The notes beneath the pieces are model-generated. The model ran no database searches, had not been told where the DNA came from, and worked only from the letters and a program-made list of their open reading frames with translations. A program made the position numbers and the translations under genes. From contig QQVD01000054.1 in the NCBI GenBank assembly GCA_003388555.1, forward strand, positions 1-62,306: a stretch of 62,306 nucleotides of DNA, in the 5' to 3' direction. Origin of the DNA: Acidobacteriota bacterium (lineage in GTDB: Bacteria; Acidobacteriota; Thermoanaerobaculia; Multivoradales; Multivoraceae). Positions 50,675 through 59,671 of this stretch are shown in pieces; positions within the stretch are counted from its first letter, which is position 1, and every line of letters starts with the position of its first letter.

Positions 50675-52044
50675 GGGCCACCGCCACGAGCCCGACGGCG
50701 CCAGGGAGCGGCACGTCCTCGGCCAGACCCGGCCGGCCGCCTCACCGCTGGCAGCGGCGGAGCGCCAGCGCTGTCCTGGTCCTGGCCCTGGCCGGGTGCG
50801 CGAGGCCCGAGCCAGCGCCGACCCGCCCAGACCTGGCCGCTCCGCCAGGAGCGCCGGCGCTGCGCGTCGGCACCAGCTTCGACTACCCGCCCTTCTCCAC
50901 CCTCGACCAACCGGCGGGCGGCGGCGAGGCGACGCCGACCGGCTTCTCGATCGACCTGGCCCACCGCCTCGCCGCGGCGCTCGGCCGACCGCTCGAGCTG
51001 GTCGACTTCGAGTGGCCGGAGCTGGGCCGGGATATCGCCGCCGGCCGCTTCGACGTCGCGATCAGCGGCGTCACCTGGCGGCCCGAGCGCGCCGCCGTGG
51101 GCCGGATGAGCCGCGCACTCGCCGCCGGAGGCCCCTGCACCGTGGCGCGCTCCGAGCTGACATCGGAACAGATCGCGTCGGCCCGTGTGGCGGTCAACCG
51201 CGGCGGCATCCTCGAGCGCTGGGCACGCTCGCACTGGCCGGACCCGCAGCTGGTGATCACCGGCAACAACCTGCGCCTGCCCGAGCTGCTCGCCACTGGT
51301 GAGGTCGACCTCTTCGTCACCGACCGCTTCGAGGTCGCCCACTTCGCCGCGCCGGCCGACCTGGTGCGCTGCGAGCCGCCGGCCGACCGCAAGGTGATCT
51401 GGATCGCGCCGACGGCAGAGAGCTCGGAGAGTGCCGCGCTCGGCGACGCCATCGACCGCTGGCTCGAGGGCCACGAGGACTTCATCGCCGCGCTGCGCCT
51501 CGAGCACTTCGGCGACCCGATGCCGCGCGACCCGGCGGACCACCTCGTCGACCTGCTGGCGCGTCGCCTCGCCTTCATGCCCCTGGTGGCGCTCGACAAG
51601 CGCTCGCGAGGCCTCGAGATCGAGGACGCGGCGCAGGAGGAGCGCGTGCTCGCCAGCGCCCTCGAGGCGGCGACGGGTGCCGGCCTCTCCCACGACGCGG
51701 CGTCGCGCGCCACCGTCGAGCGCTTCTTCCGGATGCAGATCGAGCTGGCGAAGCAGATCCAGGAGCGCACCCTGGAAGCCTCGGAAACGGCCGCCAGCGG
51801 GGACCCGGAGTCCGCCGGCGACGAGTCGCTTCGCCTCGAGCAGATCCGCCCCGCCCTTCTCGTGCTCGGCGACCAGCTCATCGCCGCCCTGGCATCGACC
51901 TCCACCGCGGAGCTCGAGGCGCTGAGAGGGGACGCCGACCGCATGGCTCCGCTGCGCGAGTGGCTCGCGCAGGAGGACGTCGACCGGCTCTTGCAGGCGT
52001 GTGCGGAGGTCGTGGAGGCGGGCGGAGCGCGGCGGACGGCCTGA
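50671..52044 (+). CDS. Periplasmic lipoprotein: cyclohexadienyl dehydratase-like / AroQ-gamma chorismate mutase fusion
   Basis: 457 residues. Lipobox LALAGC (Cys43). Residues 64-290 form a type II periplasmic-binding fold whose motifs fit PheC: RVGTSFDYPPFS, GFSIDLAHRLAAALGR, FDVAISGVTWRPERA, VAVNRGGILERWAR, DLFVTDRFEV. Residues 300-400 match secreted AroQ-gamma chorismate mutase: LARRLAFMPLVALDKRSRG, IEDAAQEERVLAS, GLSHDAASRATVERFFRMQIELAKQIQ. Together they would turn chorismate into prephenate and then phenylpyruvate outside the cytoplasm. ATG overlaps the SGNH gene stop. The dehydratase role is inferred from motifs, and a mere binding protein is the alternative. Confidence 0.8.
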   Translation: MRATATSPTAPGSGTSSARPGRPPHRWQRRSASAVLVLALAGCARPEPAPTRPDLAAPPGAPALRVGTSFDYPPFSTLDQPAGGGEATPTGFSIDLAHRLAAALGRPLELVDFEWPELGRDIAAGRFDVAISGVTWRPERAAVGRMSRALAAGGPCTVARSELTSEQIASARVAVNRGGILERWARSHWPDPQLVITGNNLRLPELLATGEVDLFVTDRFEVAHFAAPADLVRCEPPADRKVIWIAPTAESSESAALGDAIDRWLEGHEDFIAALRLEHFGDPMPRDPADHLVDLLARRLAFMPLVALDKRSRGLEIEDAAQEERVLASALEAATGAGLSHDAASRATVERFFRMQIELAKQIQERTLEASETAASGDPESAGDESLRLEQIRPALLVLGDQLIAALASTSTAELEALRGDADRMAPLREWLAQEDVDRLLQACAEVVEAGGARRTA

Positions 52045-52401
52045 GGCCGGGAGAGGTCGATGACCGTGCGCATGTAGGAATCCCAACCCCACCCTCGTGT
52101 CGGTGCCGAGGCCACTGAGGTGGTTTGGCAGGACGCAAAGCGTGGACCCCGGATCAAGTCCGGGGTGACAGAAGGGCCATTCCCCAAAGCAGTAGATCCG
52201 CCTCGATCGGGACGCCAGCAGCCCTGAGGGCCCCGAGTCCGAGCACTCCACCGAGCCACCCTCGAACGTCCGCCTTGCTCCTGCGTATCGTTCCCCAGCA
52301 CGATCCGACACCGTTCTTCCGCCCGTCGTCGATTGGCGCGCCGGCAAGCTCCCCAGCGAGCCGCGCGTCCGTCGTCACAGCCTTCCACCTCAGAGGTGAC
52401 C
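52045..52401. other. Intergenic region with one REP-like hairpin
   Basis: 357 bp between the dehydratase-mutase fusion and the PQQ-propeller gene. Apart from the palindrome at 52147 I see no gene or RNA signature. The 3' half is of mixed composition and should hold the promoter of the next gene. Confidence 0.5.
52147..52165. repeat. REP-like hairpin CCCCGGA-TCAAG-TCCGGGG
   Basis: A perfect 7-bp stem (52147-52153 and 52159-52165) with loop TCAAG, set in TGGA...TGACA. I recall very similar 'CCCCGGATCAAGTCCGGGG' words as dispersed repeats in other proteobacterial and metagenomic genomes. Only one copy is in this window. It may also terminate the upstream gene. Confidence 0.6.
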
Positions 52402-54909
52402 ATGTTCCCGATGACTCCCCGCTCCGCCGCTCTCGCCACGCTCGTGCTCGCCGCCACGACCATGCTCGCCGCGCCGGCGCTCGCCGACGACTGGCCCGGT
52501 TTCCGCGGTCCCGACCAGACCGGCGCGATCGACGCTCGCGGGCTCTTCGAGGGAGCCGGCCCGGGACTGGAACGCGCCTGGCAGACAGCTGCGGGGCCGG
52601 CCTACTCGAGTCTGGCGATCAAGGACGGGCGGGTGCTCACCCTGAGCAGCGACGACACCTCGGATCTGCTGGTGGCGCTCGCCGGACGCACCGGCACCGT
52701 CCTCTGGCAGCGAGTCCTCGGGCCGCTGACTCCCGGGCACGACGGTTCGGAGAACGGGCCCTCCTCGACGCCGACGGTGCACGGCGACCGGGTCTACGTG
52801 CTCGCCGCCGACGGCAGGCTGCAGGTGTTCGCGCTCGAGGACGGCGCGCCGCTCTGGCAGGCCGACGTGCACGCCATCGAGGGGCTCGACGAGCCCGACC
52901 TGCCGCCCGGGCACCAGGCGGGCCTCGAGGGCGGGCCCGGGATCCCCTTCTACGGTCACGCCGCCTCGCCGCTGGTGGTCGGCGAGCTGGTGGTGGTCGC
53001 CCGCGGCACCTCACCCGCCGCCACCCTCGCCGCCTACGACCGCGAGACCGGCGGGCTGCGCTGGACGGCGCTGCCTGGCAAGATCGAGTACCAGAGCCCG
53101 ATCGCGGTGCGAGACCAGGCCAGCGGCGAGACCCGGATCGTCTTCTGGCTCGACCAGCAGCTCGCGGCGCTCACCCTGCAGGGCGAGGTGGCCTGGAGCT
53201 GCCAAGCGCCGGAGAACACCAGCGCCAGCCCCATCCCGGTCGAGGACGGCCGCTTCCTGCTGGTCGGCGAGCGCGATTCGACCCTCGTCGATGCCTCCGC
53301 AGCGAGCGCTGCCGCGGTGGCGTCCGACGGGGCGACGCCCGCCGCGGAGGGCGGCGCGGCCTGCGCGACCCTGTGGACGTCGCGCAAGCTCAAGGGCGGC
53401 CTCTCCTCACCGGTGGTACACGAAGACACCATCTACGGCTTCGACCGTGGCTTCCTCACCGCCCTGGATCTCGAGACCGGCGAGACGCTGTGGAAGTCGC
53501 GCCCACCCGGCGGCAACGGCCTGATCCTCGTCGGCGACCGGCTGGCGATCTTCGCCAGCGACGGCCACGTGGTGCTGGCGCGGACGTCGCGCGAGGGCTA
53601 CCAGGAGGAGGCCAGGATCCGCGCCACCGAGCGCCAGAGCCTCACCTGGCCCGCCTTCGCCGACGGCACCCTCTTCGTGCGCGACGCCAAGGGGATCGCC
53701 GCGGTGCGGGTCACCGACCAGCCGATGCAGCTCACCCGACAGGCGCCGCCGCTGATCGACGGCACCCGCCTCGCCGAGCTGATCCGAGCGGCGCAAGCCT
53801 CCGACAGGCCCCAGCTCTGGGTCGACCACCTCTTCCGCAGCCACTCGACCTTCCCACTGCGCGAGTCCCTCGCCACCGGCCAGGGCCAGGAACAGGTCGT
53901 GCACTTTCTCTACCGTGACGGCGACGGCGAGCTCGAGGACGTCGGCCTCACCGGCGCCTGGCTGCCCGGCGGCCAGGAGGTCGGCCTGGCCCGACTCGAG
54001 GGTACCGATCTCTTCTACCGGTCGCTGGTGGTCGATCCGAAGCTGCGTATCGAGTACGGCTTCCGGCTCGACTTCGAGAGCATCGAGGTCGATCCCCTGA
54101 ATCCCCGCCGGGTCCCGGGCCTCTTCGGCGGCCAGCGCTCCGAGCTGTTGCCGGCCGAAGGAACGGACCCCGAGGTGCTGGCGCCCTACCGCGGCGAGCA
54201 TCCGGGAACGGTGGAGACCTTCACTCTCGACAGCGCCGCCCGCGGCGAGGAACGCGAGATCACCGTCTACGTCTCCGCCGGACAACCGGCGGCAGGCACC
54301 GCCCGGCCGCTGCTCGTCTTCGCCAACGGCGACTCCTGGCTGAGGGCTGGCGGGGTCGTCAACTCGCTCGACCACCTGGTGGAGAGCGGCGCGCTGCCGC
54401 CGATGGTGGCGGCCTTCGTGCCGCGCAATCCGCAGGTGTGGTTCCTCGAGGAGGACGGTGCCCTGATGCCCGACATGTCGCGCCTGATCACCGACGAGCT
54501 GCTGCCGCAGATGCGCCGACGCTACGGCGCCGGCACCGAGGCGAAGAGCACGGTGCTGGTCGCCGAGGACTGGACCAGCTCGCTCGCCCTCAACACCACG
54601 CTGGGCCATCCCGAGAGCTTCGGCGCCGCGGCGGTGTTCTCGCTCCCCTACGACATCGGGCGCACCGACGAGCTGTTCGACCTCGCCGCGGCCGCCGCCC
54701 CGGGCTCGGCGCGCATCTTCCTCGGCTGGAACCGCTTCTCGGGCGGCGACGGAGAGGCGACCGCCTTCGGCGCCAGCCGGGCGTACTTCGCGCACCTGCG
54801 GCAGCAGCCGGGGATCGAGGCGCTCGGCGGTGAGCGCTTCGACACCGAGGGTTGGGGCAGCCGGCGGCTGCACGTGCTCGAGGCCTTGCAGGCACTGCTC
54901 GGCGACTGA
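52402..54909 (+). CDS. Exported PQQ-like beta-propeller fused to an esterase-fold domain
   Basis: 835 residues. Signal peptide 1-29 (ending APALADDWPGFRG). Residues 30-440 are a PQQ-type propeller with repeats of DGRVLTL...GTVLWQR, GDRVYVLAADGRLQVFALEDGAPLWQ, AYDRETGGLRW and LDLETGETLWKS. Residues about 490-580 resemble the Fes/enterochelin esterase N-terminal domain (VHFLYRDGDGEL..VGLTGAW), and 600-835 the esterase fold (REITVYVSAGQP, PLLVFANGDSW, LLPQMRRRYG). Where active relatives have GxSxGG, this protein reads VAEDWTSSLAL, so the serine nucleophile is lost. AGAGGT at 52392-52397 supports the ATG. Confidence 0.8.
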   Translation: MFPMTPRSAALATLVLAATTMLAAPALADDWPGFRGPDQTGAIDARGLFEGAGPGLERAWQTAAGPAYSSLAIKDGRVLTLSSDDTSDLLVALAGRTGTVLWQRVLGPLTPGHDGSENGPSSTPTVHGDRVYVLAADGRLQVFALEDGAPLWQADVHAIEGLDEPDLPPGHQAGLEGGPGIPFYGHAASPLVVGELVVVARGTSPAATLAAYDRETGGLRWTALPGKIEYQSPIAVRDQASGETRIVFWLDQQLAALTLQGEVAWSCQAPENTSASPIPVEDGRFLLVGERDSTLVDASAASAAAVASDGATPAAEGGAACATLWTSRKLKGGLSSPVVHEDTIYGFDRGFLTALDLETGETLWKSRPPGGNGLILVGDRLAIFASDGHVVLARTSREGYQEEARIRATERQSLTWPAFADGTLFVRDAKGIAAVRVTDQPMQLTRQAPPLIDGTRLAELIRAAQASDRPQLWVDHLFRSHSTFPLRESLATGQGQEQVVHFLYRDGDGELEDVGLTGAWLPGGQEVGLARLEGTDLFYRSLVVDPKLRIEYGFRLDFESIEVDPLNPRRVPGLFGGQRSELLPAEGTDPEVLAPYRGEHPGTVETFTLDSAARGEEREITVYVSAGQPAAGTARPLLVFANGDSWLRAGGVVNSLDHLVESGALPPMVAAFVPRNPQVWFLEEDGALMPDMSRLITDELLPQMRRRYGAGTEAKSTVLVAEDWTSSLALNTTLGHPESFGAAAVFSLPYDIGRTDELFDLAAAAAPGSARIFLGWNRFSGGDGEATAFGASRAYFAHLRQQPGIEALGGERFDTEGWGSRRLHVLEALQALLGD

Positions 54910-55078
54910 TCCGGCGTCGCCGACGCCGCCCTGCACGAGCACCGCCTCGGATGGCGCGCCTGTGCCCTGTCGATGCGGGCGCGGTGAGCGCTAAGCTGCG
55001 CCCTCCGCTGGCCTGCCCTGCAGAGCCGCGGCCACCGTTCCCGAGTCCGCGAGTCCGCGGCCACGAGGTGCAGACCCG

Positions 55079-55828
55079 ATGATGGAGCTGATCAGCAACC
55101 CGGCGAACTGGACCGCCTTCCTGACCCTGGCGGCACTCGAGCTGGTGCTCGGGATCGACAACATCATCTTCATCACCATCCTGGCCGACAAGCTGCCGCC
55201 CGAGCAGCGCGACCGGGCACGCAGGATCGGCCTCGGCTTGGCGCTGTTCCTGCGCATCGGCCTGCTGGCGATGCTCTCGTGGATCATCGGCCTCACCGCG
55301 CCGCTGTTCACGGTGCTGGCGCAGGAGATCTCGGGGCGCGATCTGATCCTCGTCGTCGGCGGTCTCTTCCTGCTGTTCAAGAGCACCCGCGAGGTGCACC
55401 AGCTGCTCGAGGGCGAGGAGGGTCACCGCTCGGCCAGAGTGCCGGCGACCTTCACCGCGGTGCTGGTGCAGATCATCCTGATCGACGCCGTGTTCTCCCT
55501 CGACTCGATCATCACCGCGGTGGGCATGGTCGACGAGCTGGCGATCATGGTCGCCGCGGTGGTCGTCGCCGTGGCGCTGATGATGGTCGCGGCGGCGCCG
55601 ATCGGCCGCTTCGTCTCGAGGCGCCCCACGATCAAGGTGGTCGCCATGTCGTTCCTCTTCGTCATCGGCGTCATGCTGATCGCCGACGGCTTCGACCACC
55701 ACGTGCCGAAGGGCTACATCTACTTCGCGATGGCGTTCTCGCTGGTCGTCGAGCTGATCAACATGCGGGTGCGCACGGCCGCCAAGCCGGTCGATCTGCG
55801 CGAGCCGATCGCGCCCGAGAGATCGTGA
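55079..55828 (+). CDS. TerC family integral membrane protein
   Basis: 249 residues and seven membrane helices. The two TerC hallmark segments, each with a membrane-embedded acidic residue, are ELVLGIDNIIFITILADKL (Asp27) and LIDAVFSLDSIITAVGMVDEL. The intervening charged loop (STREVHQLLEGEEGH) and the C-terminal YIYFAMAFSLVVELINM also fit. Family members are linked to metal (Mn2+) export and to tellurite resistance; a metal-efflux role is the most likely. Two adjacent ATGs (55079, 55082) are possible starts. Convergent with the SH3 protein gene. Confidence 0.9.
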   Translation: MMELISNPANWTAFLTLAALELVLGIDNIIFITILADKLPPEQRDRARRIGLGLALFLRIGLLAMLSWIIGLTAPLFTVLAQEISGRDLILVVGGLFLLFKSTREVHQLLEGEEGHRSARVPATFTAVLVQIILIDAVFSLDSIITAVGMVDELAIMVAAVVVAVALMMVAAAPIGRFVSRRPTIKVVAMSFLFVIGVMLIADGFDHHVPKGYIYFAMAFSLVVELINMRVRTAAKPVDLREPIAPERS

Positions 55829-55994
55829 CGATCACGGTCGCGTCACGGTCGCGGCTGCACTGCTGCGAGAGGCAGCGGCCACTCCCCGGCTCGGCCGGTA
55901 CCGACCTGGTACCGGCGTGGTCCCGCCGCCCGCAACGCACCGTGACCGCCGGGCGCCCCGGCCAGCAGCGCCACCGAGCTCAGGCATGGCGCGC

Positions 55995-57902
55995 TCAGGG
56001 CTCGGCCGGTCCCGCCGACTCCTCGACGATCCGCCAGCCGTCACCGTCCGCGCTCCGGCGCAGGTCCAGGGTCTTGCGTGTGACGTCCGAGTAGAGGTCG
56101 GAGCGGTACTCCTGCACGAACTCGAGCCGCAGCTCTGCGCTGCTGCGATCTTCGGCCCCCGCCGACCTCACGAGCACCGCCAGGTCGCGCGCCTGGACGT
56201 CGATCCACTCCGGCGCCTCGAGGCGGGCGGCACGCTCCGCGAGCCAGGACGCGGGGCTCTCGCTCTCCCCCCGGTAGTCGTCGACGTAGCGGCCCGCATA
56301 GCCGCCCACGTCGCCGTCCGACCAGGCGCCGAGCCAGTCCTCGAGCCAGGCGCGCGCCTCGGCGGCGAGCTCGGCTGGCGCGGCGACCCATCCCGCCGCG
56401 GCCGGCGAGGCGAGCCCGTCGGGAGACGCGTTCGAGGTCGCGGCATCTCCGCCGCGCGCGGCGCGAACCCCGTCCGCGGCCAGCTCGGCCTCAGCCCTCT
56501 GCAGCCGCTCGAGCAGGGAGCGTCGCTCGCCGTCGAGCGCCTCGACGTGGCGGCTCAGTCGATCGATGGCGCGGGCGCTGGCGAGCTGGATCTCGAGCTG
56601 CGCCGCACGTTCGGCCTCGGAACGCGCCGCGAGTTCTCCCACCTGAGCGCGGAGCCGATCGGCCTCGTACTGCAGACCGGCGACCCGATCGCGCTCCCCT
56701 TCGAGCGCCTCGACCAGCTCCGCGATGCGCAGGGCCTGTTCCTCCGCCGCTGCACCCGACGCGGAACCGGTATCGGCGCCTGCCGCCGCCGGGCCCGAAC
56801 CGCCGGCGCCCGCTTCGAGCTCCGCGATGCGCAAACGCGCGGCACGCAACTCCTCGCGCACCCGCAGCAGCTCGAGCTCGGGCTCGCTGAGCAGGTCCTC
56901 GGGGCCGATGCGGCGGCGCGGCGGAGCCGGCGCATCGGCTTCGGGCGCCTCGACCGGGACCGCCGGTTCCGGGTCAGCCTGCCGGTCCGTTGCTTCGGCC
57001 AGCAGCTGCCGCTGCGCTCCAGGACGCTCGGGCAGGACGGCCCGTACCGCCGGGCCGAGCGAGGGCTCACCAGCGGCTGGCGCGGCGGCGGAATCGAGCC
57101 GCACGATCCAGCGGCTCGCGGACCATCCCTCGAGACTGTCGTCGTCCCAGACCACCCGGAGCCACTCGCCTTCCTGGCCGAGCAGCCGCAGCTCGGCGCC
57201 CTGCGGCACCGCGCCGAGGATCTCGGCCTCGGCGTCCGGCGCAGCCCGCACGTTGAGGCCGCGGAGTGGCTCGACGACGCCGAGAGCAGTCTCCTCCTCC
57301 CGACCTCGACCCGACCGCCCACTGGTACCGACGGGCGGTTCGGGCTCCGTGGAGCGCTCCGGCGACGCCTGCGAAGCACCCCGCCCTGAGTCAGCGACAC
57401 GGCGCGCCGACGAGGTCGCGAGAGCGCCCTGCGCCCCGAGCTCGAGGCGCACGACGTCGCCCTCGGTGATCACCCGGTACTCCACCTGCTCTCGCGGCGT
57501 GACGACCAACCGCACCACCGGCGGGATCGACACGTCGGTGGTCAGCTCGGCACTGTGGTACGGATCACCGTCGGCGCCTTCGCGGCGACGATCCTCCGGC
57601 GCCACCGCGAGATGGTGGCCGATCACCAGCAGCTGGACGCGGCCGCGTTCGTCACGCGAAGCCGAGACGCCCCCGAGAGGGCCGGATCCGCGCAGCGTCA
57701 CCGCGGCGCTGCCGGCCCCGAGGTCCGCGGCGCCTTCGATCGCCCAGGCGACGATTCGCGGCGTCGCGAGGGGCGGATCCGCGACCGCCTGTTGGGCGAG
57801 CGACGACGCGCACACGAGCAACCCGGCGGCTCCCACCGCCAGCCGGGCCAGGCCTGCAGTCCCAGGGCGGGCGCGCGTCCGCTGTCGCTTCGTGGTCGAC
57901 AC
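55995..57902 (-). CDS. Envelope protein: AMIN-like, SH3, coiled coil and NTF2-like C-terminus
   Basis: About 635 residues. A signal peptide (to about residue 38), a beta domain of about 110 residues with VEYRVITEGDVVRLEL (AMIN-like, which in relatives binds envelope glycan), an Arg/Glu/Pro linker, a bacterial SH3 domain (LRGLNVRAAPDAEAEILG...GEWLRVVW...GWSASRWIV), a coiled coil of about 100 residues (EEQALRIAELVEALEGERDRVAGL...) and an NTF2-like domain (WLEDWLGAWSDGDVGGYAGRYVDDY...WRIVEE) resembling the C-terminal domain of Cds6-type proteins. A structural or scaffolding envelope role is inferred. GTG at 57902 is chosen because GGAG lies 6 nt upstream; GTG at 57914 is the alternative. Confidence 0.75.
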   Translation of the reverse strand: MSTTKRQRTRARPGTAGLARLAVGAAGLLVCASSLAQQAVADPPLATPRIVAWAIEGAADLGAGSAAVTLRGSGPLGGVSASRDERGRVQLLVIGHHLAVAPEDRRREGADGDPYHSAELTTDVSIPPVVRLVVTPREQVEYRVITEGDVVRLELGAQGALATSSARRVADSGRGASQASPERSTEPEPPVGTSGRSGRGREEETALGVVEPLRGLNVRAAPDAEAEILGAVPQGAELRLLGQEGEWLRVVWDDDSLEGWSASRWIVRLDSAAAPAAGEPSLGPAVRAVLPERPGAQRQLLAEATDRQADPEPAVPVEAPEADAPAPPRRRIGPEDLLSEPELELLRVREELRAARLRIAELEAGAGGSGPAAAGADTGSASGAAAEEQALRIAELVEALEGERDRVAGLQYEADRLRAQVGELAARSEAERAAQLEIQLASARAIDRLSRHVEALDGERRSLLERLQRAEAELAADGVRAARGGDAATSNASPDGLASPAAAGWVAAPAELAAEARAWLEDWLGAWSDGDVGGYAGRYVDDYRGESESPASWLAERAARLEAPEWIDVQARDLAVLVRSAGAEDRSSAELRLEFVQEYRSDLYSDVTRKTLDLRRSADGDGWRIVEESAGPAEP

Positions 57903-58026
57903 GCTGTTCTCCACTCCTCCTCGATCCGCTCGCTGATCCCCGGCCGGGACACCGAGGCGTTCGCTCGGCGAGAGCTACGATCCTGCCACTGCGGGCGTCC
58001 AGGCGCTCGAGGTATCGCGCTCCCCT

Positions 58027-58047
58027 ACCGATCGGTCGGTCTACAAT
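58027..58047 (+). promoter_or_regulatory. TetR-type operator and -10 of the alcohol dehydrogenase gene
   Basis: ACCGATCGGT is a perfect 10-bp palindrome (58027-58036), extended by CGGT, and is followed 5 nt on by TACAAT (58042-58047), a five-of-six match to the -10 consensus. A bound repressor would cover the spacer. The leader would be about 135 nt. The site resembles the one at 15598-15614. Confidence 0.5.
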
Positions 58048-58190
58048 GCGGCTCCGCACCGCGGCCGACGGTCCTCCCACGACACGCCACCCCCGCCCCA
58101 CCCCAACCACCGAGTCGGCCGCGCCAGCACCCTCTCGTCCCAGGCGAGGCGGCGGACGAAGACGAATCCCGACCGAGGAAGCACCCAGTC

Positions 58191-59279
58191 ATGAAAGCCG
58201 CAGTCCTGCGCGAAGCCCCCGGATCCCTGCAGATCGAAGACGTCTCCATCTCCAAGCCCGGCCCCCGCGAGGTGCTCATCCGCACCCGTGCGGCCGGCCT
58301 GTGCCACAGCGACCTGCACTTCATGGAGGGTCTGTACCCCCATCCGCTGCCGGCGGTTCTCGGTCACGAGTCGGCCGGGGTGGTCGAGCAGGTCGGCGAC
58401 CAGGTCACCTACCTGAAACCGGGCGATCACGTGATCACCTGTCTGTCGGTCTACTGCGGCAACTGCGAGGACTGCCTCACCGGCCACCTCTCATTGTGCC
58501 TGAACAAGGCCGACACCGCCCGCACCCCTGAGCAGGAGCCACGCCTGGCCCAGGGCGACGGACCGATGGGGCAGTTCCTCCACCTGTCGTCGTTCGCCGA
58601 GCAGATGCTGGTGCACGAGAACGCGGTGGTGAAGATCACCGAGGAGATGCCCTTCGACCGTGCCGCGCTGATCGGCTGTGGCGTCACCACCGGGCTCGGC
58701 GCCGTCTTCCACACCGCCGGCGTCGAACCGGGCTCGGACGTCGTCGTGGTCGGCTGCGGCGGCATCGGCCTGGCGGCGATCCAGGGAGCCCGGATCGCCG
58801 GCGCCCAGCGCATCGTCGCGGTCGACCTGATCGACAGCAAGATCGAGCTGGCGAAGAGCATGGGTGCCACCCATGGCATCAACGGCAAGCAGGAGGACCC
58901 GGTCGCCGCGGTGAAGGAGATCACCCACGGCGGCGCCCACTACACCTTCGAGGCGATCGGCAACAAGACGGCCGCGGAGCAGTGCTTCCACATGCTGCGT
59001 CCGGGCGGCACGGCGACGATCATCGGCATGATCCCGGTCGGCCAGAGCGTCGAGCTGCCCGGTCACGCCTTCCTGCAGGAACGCAGGATCCAGGGCTCGA
59101 TGATGGGCTCGAACCGCTTCCGGGTCGACATGCCGCGCTTCGTCGACTTCTACCTCCAGGGCCGCCTCAACCTCGACGACCTGGTGTCGAAGCGGATCTC
59201 CCTCGAGCAGATCAACGAGGGATTCGCCGACATGAAGAAGGGCGAGGTGGCGCGCTCGGTGATCGTCTTCGGCGACTGA
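58191..59279 (+). CDS. Zinc-dependent alcohol dehydrogenase (class III/NDMA-type-like)
   Basis: 362 residues, medium-chain dehydrogenase. Catalytic zinc ligands Cys38 (GLCHSD) and His59 (LGHE); structural zinc Cys89, Cys92, Cys95 and Cys103 (YCGNCEDCLTGHLSLC); a loop typical of class III/NDMA-type enzymes (TARTPEQEPRLAQGDGPMGQFLHLSSFAEQMLVHENAVVKI); coenzyme motif GCGGIGLAAIQGARIAGA with Asp in VAVDLIDSK favouring NAD. It oxidises alcohols to aldehydes; glutathione- or mycothiol-linked substrates are possible but not shown. GAGGAA 10 nt upstream supports the ATG. A TetR-type operator lies in its promoter. Confidence 0.93.
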   Translation: MKAAVLREAPGSLQIEDVSISKPGPREVLIRTRAAGLCHSDLHFMEGLYPHPLPAVLGHESAGVVEQVGDQVTYLKPGDHVITCLSVYCGNCEDCLTGHLSLCLNKADTARTPEQEPRLAQGDGPMGQFLHLSSFAEQMLVHENAVVKITEEMPFDRAALIGCGVTTGLGAVFHTAGVEPGSDVVVVGCGGIGLAAIQGARIAGAQRIVAVDLIDSKIELAKSMGATHGINGKQEDPVAAVKEITHGGAHYTFEAIGNKTAAEQCFHMLRPGGTATIIGMIPVGQSVELPGHAFLQERRIQGSMMGSNRFRVDMPRFVDFYLQGRLNLDDLVSKRISLEQINEGFADMKKGEVARSVIVFGD

Positions 59280-59326
59280 GGGCGCCAGGGGCCCGCGGTC
59301 GCAGCGCCCGCGCCGGGCGAGCGTGC

Positions 59327-59671
59327 TCAGGCGTAGCGCTGCTCGAGGTAACGCACGATGTCGCCGGACTCGTAGAGCCAGCGCACACCGCCCTCCGCCT
59401 CCTCGATGCGCAGGCAGGGCACCTGCTTCGACCCGCCGCCCTCGATCAGCTCGGCGCGGGCCTCGGGATCGGCGCGAATGTCCTTCATCGGGAGGTCGAT
59501 GCCGAGCCGGGACGTCGCCACCCGAACCCGCACGCAGAACGGGCAGCTGGTGAAGTGGTAGAGGACCAGCCCCTGCACCGGCCGACCCGACCGCTCCCCC
59601 CCGCCTTCCTCGGGCGGCGACCCTCCACTACCGGCGAGCCTTCGCACGGCTCTGGCAATGCGCTCGATCAT
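59327..59671 (-). CDS. Glutaredoxin-like protein with N-terminal extension
   Basis: 114 residues. A 33-residue basic then Gly/Glu-rich extension precedes the glutaredoxin fold: GLVLYHFTSCPFCVRVRVATSRLG (CPFC), the cis-proline segment KQVPCLRI and the end YESGDIVRYLEQRY. It resembles the glutaredoxin at 4645 (same YESGDIV.YLE ending) but is clearly a separate paralogue. The extension (MIERIARAVRRLAG) could be an amphipathic helix that binds membrane. GAGGAG about 11-17 nt upstream of the ATG. It is convergent with the alcohol dehydrogenase gene. Confidence 0.8.
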   Translation of the reverse strand: MIERIARAVRRLAGSGGSPPEEGGGERSGRPVQGLVLYHFTSCPFCVRVRVATSRLGIDLPMKDIRADPEARAELIEGGGSKQVPCLRIEEAEGGVRWLYESGDIVRYLEQRYA

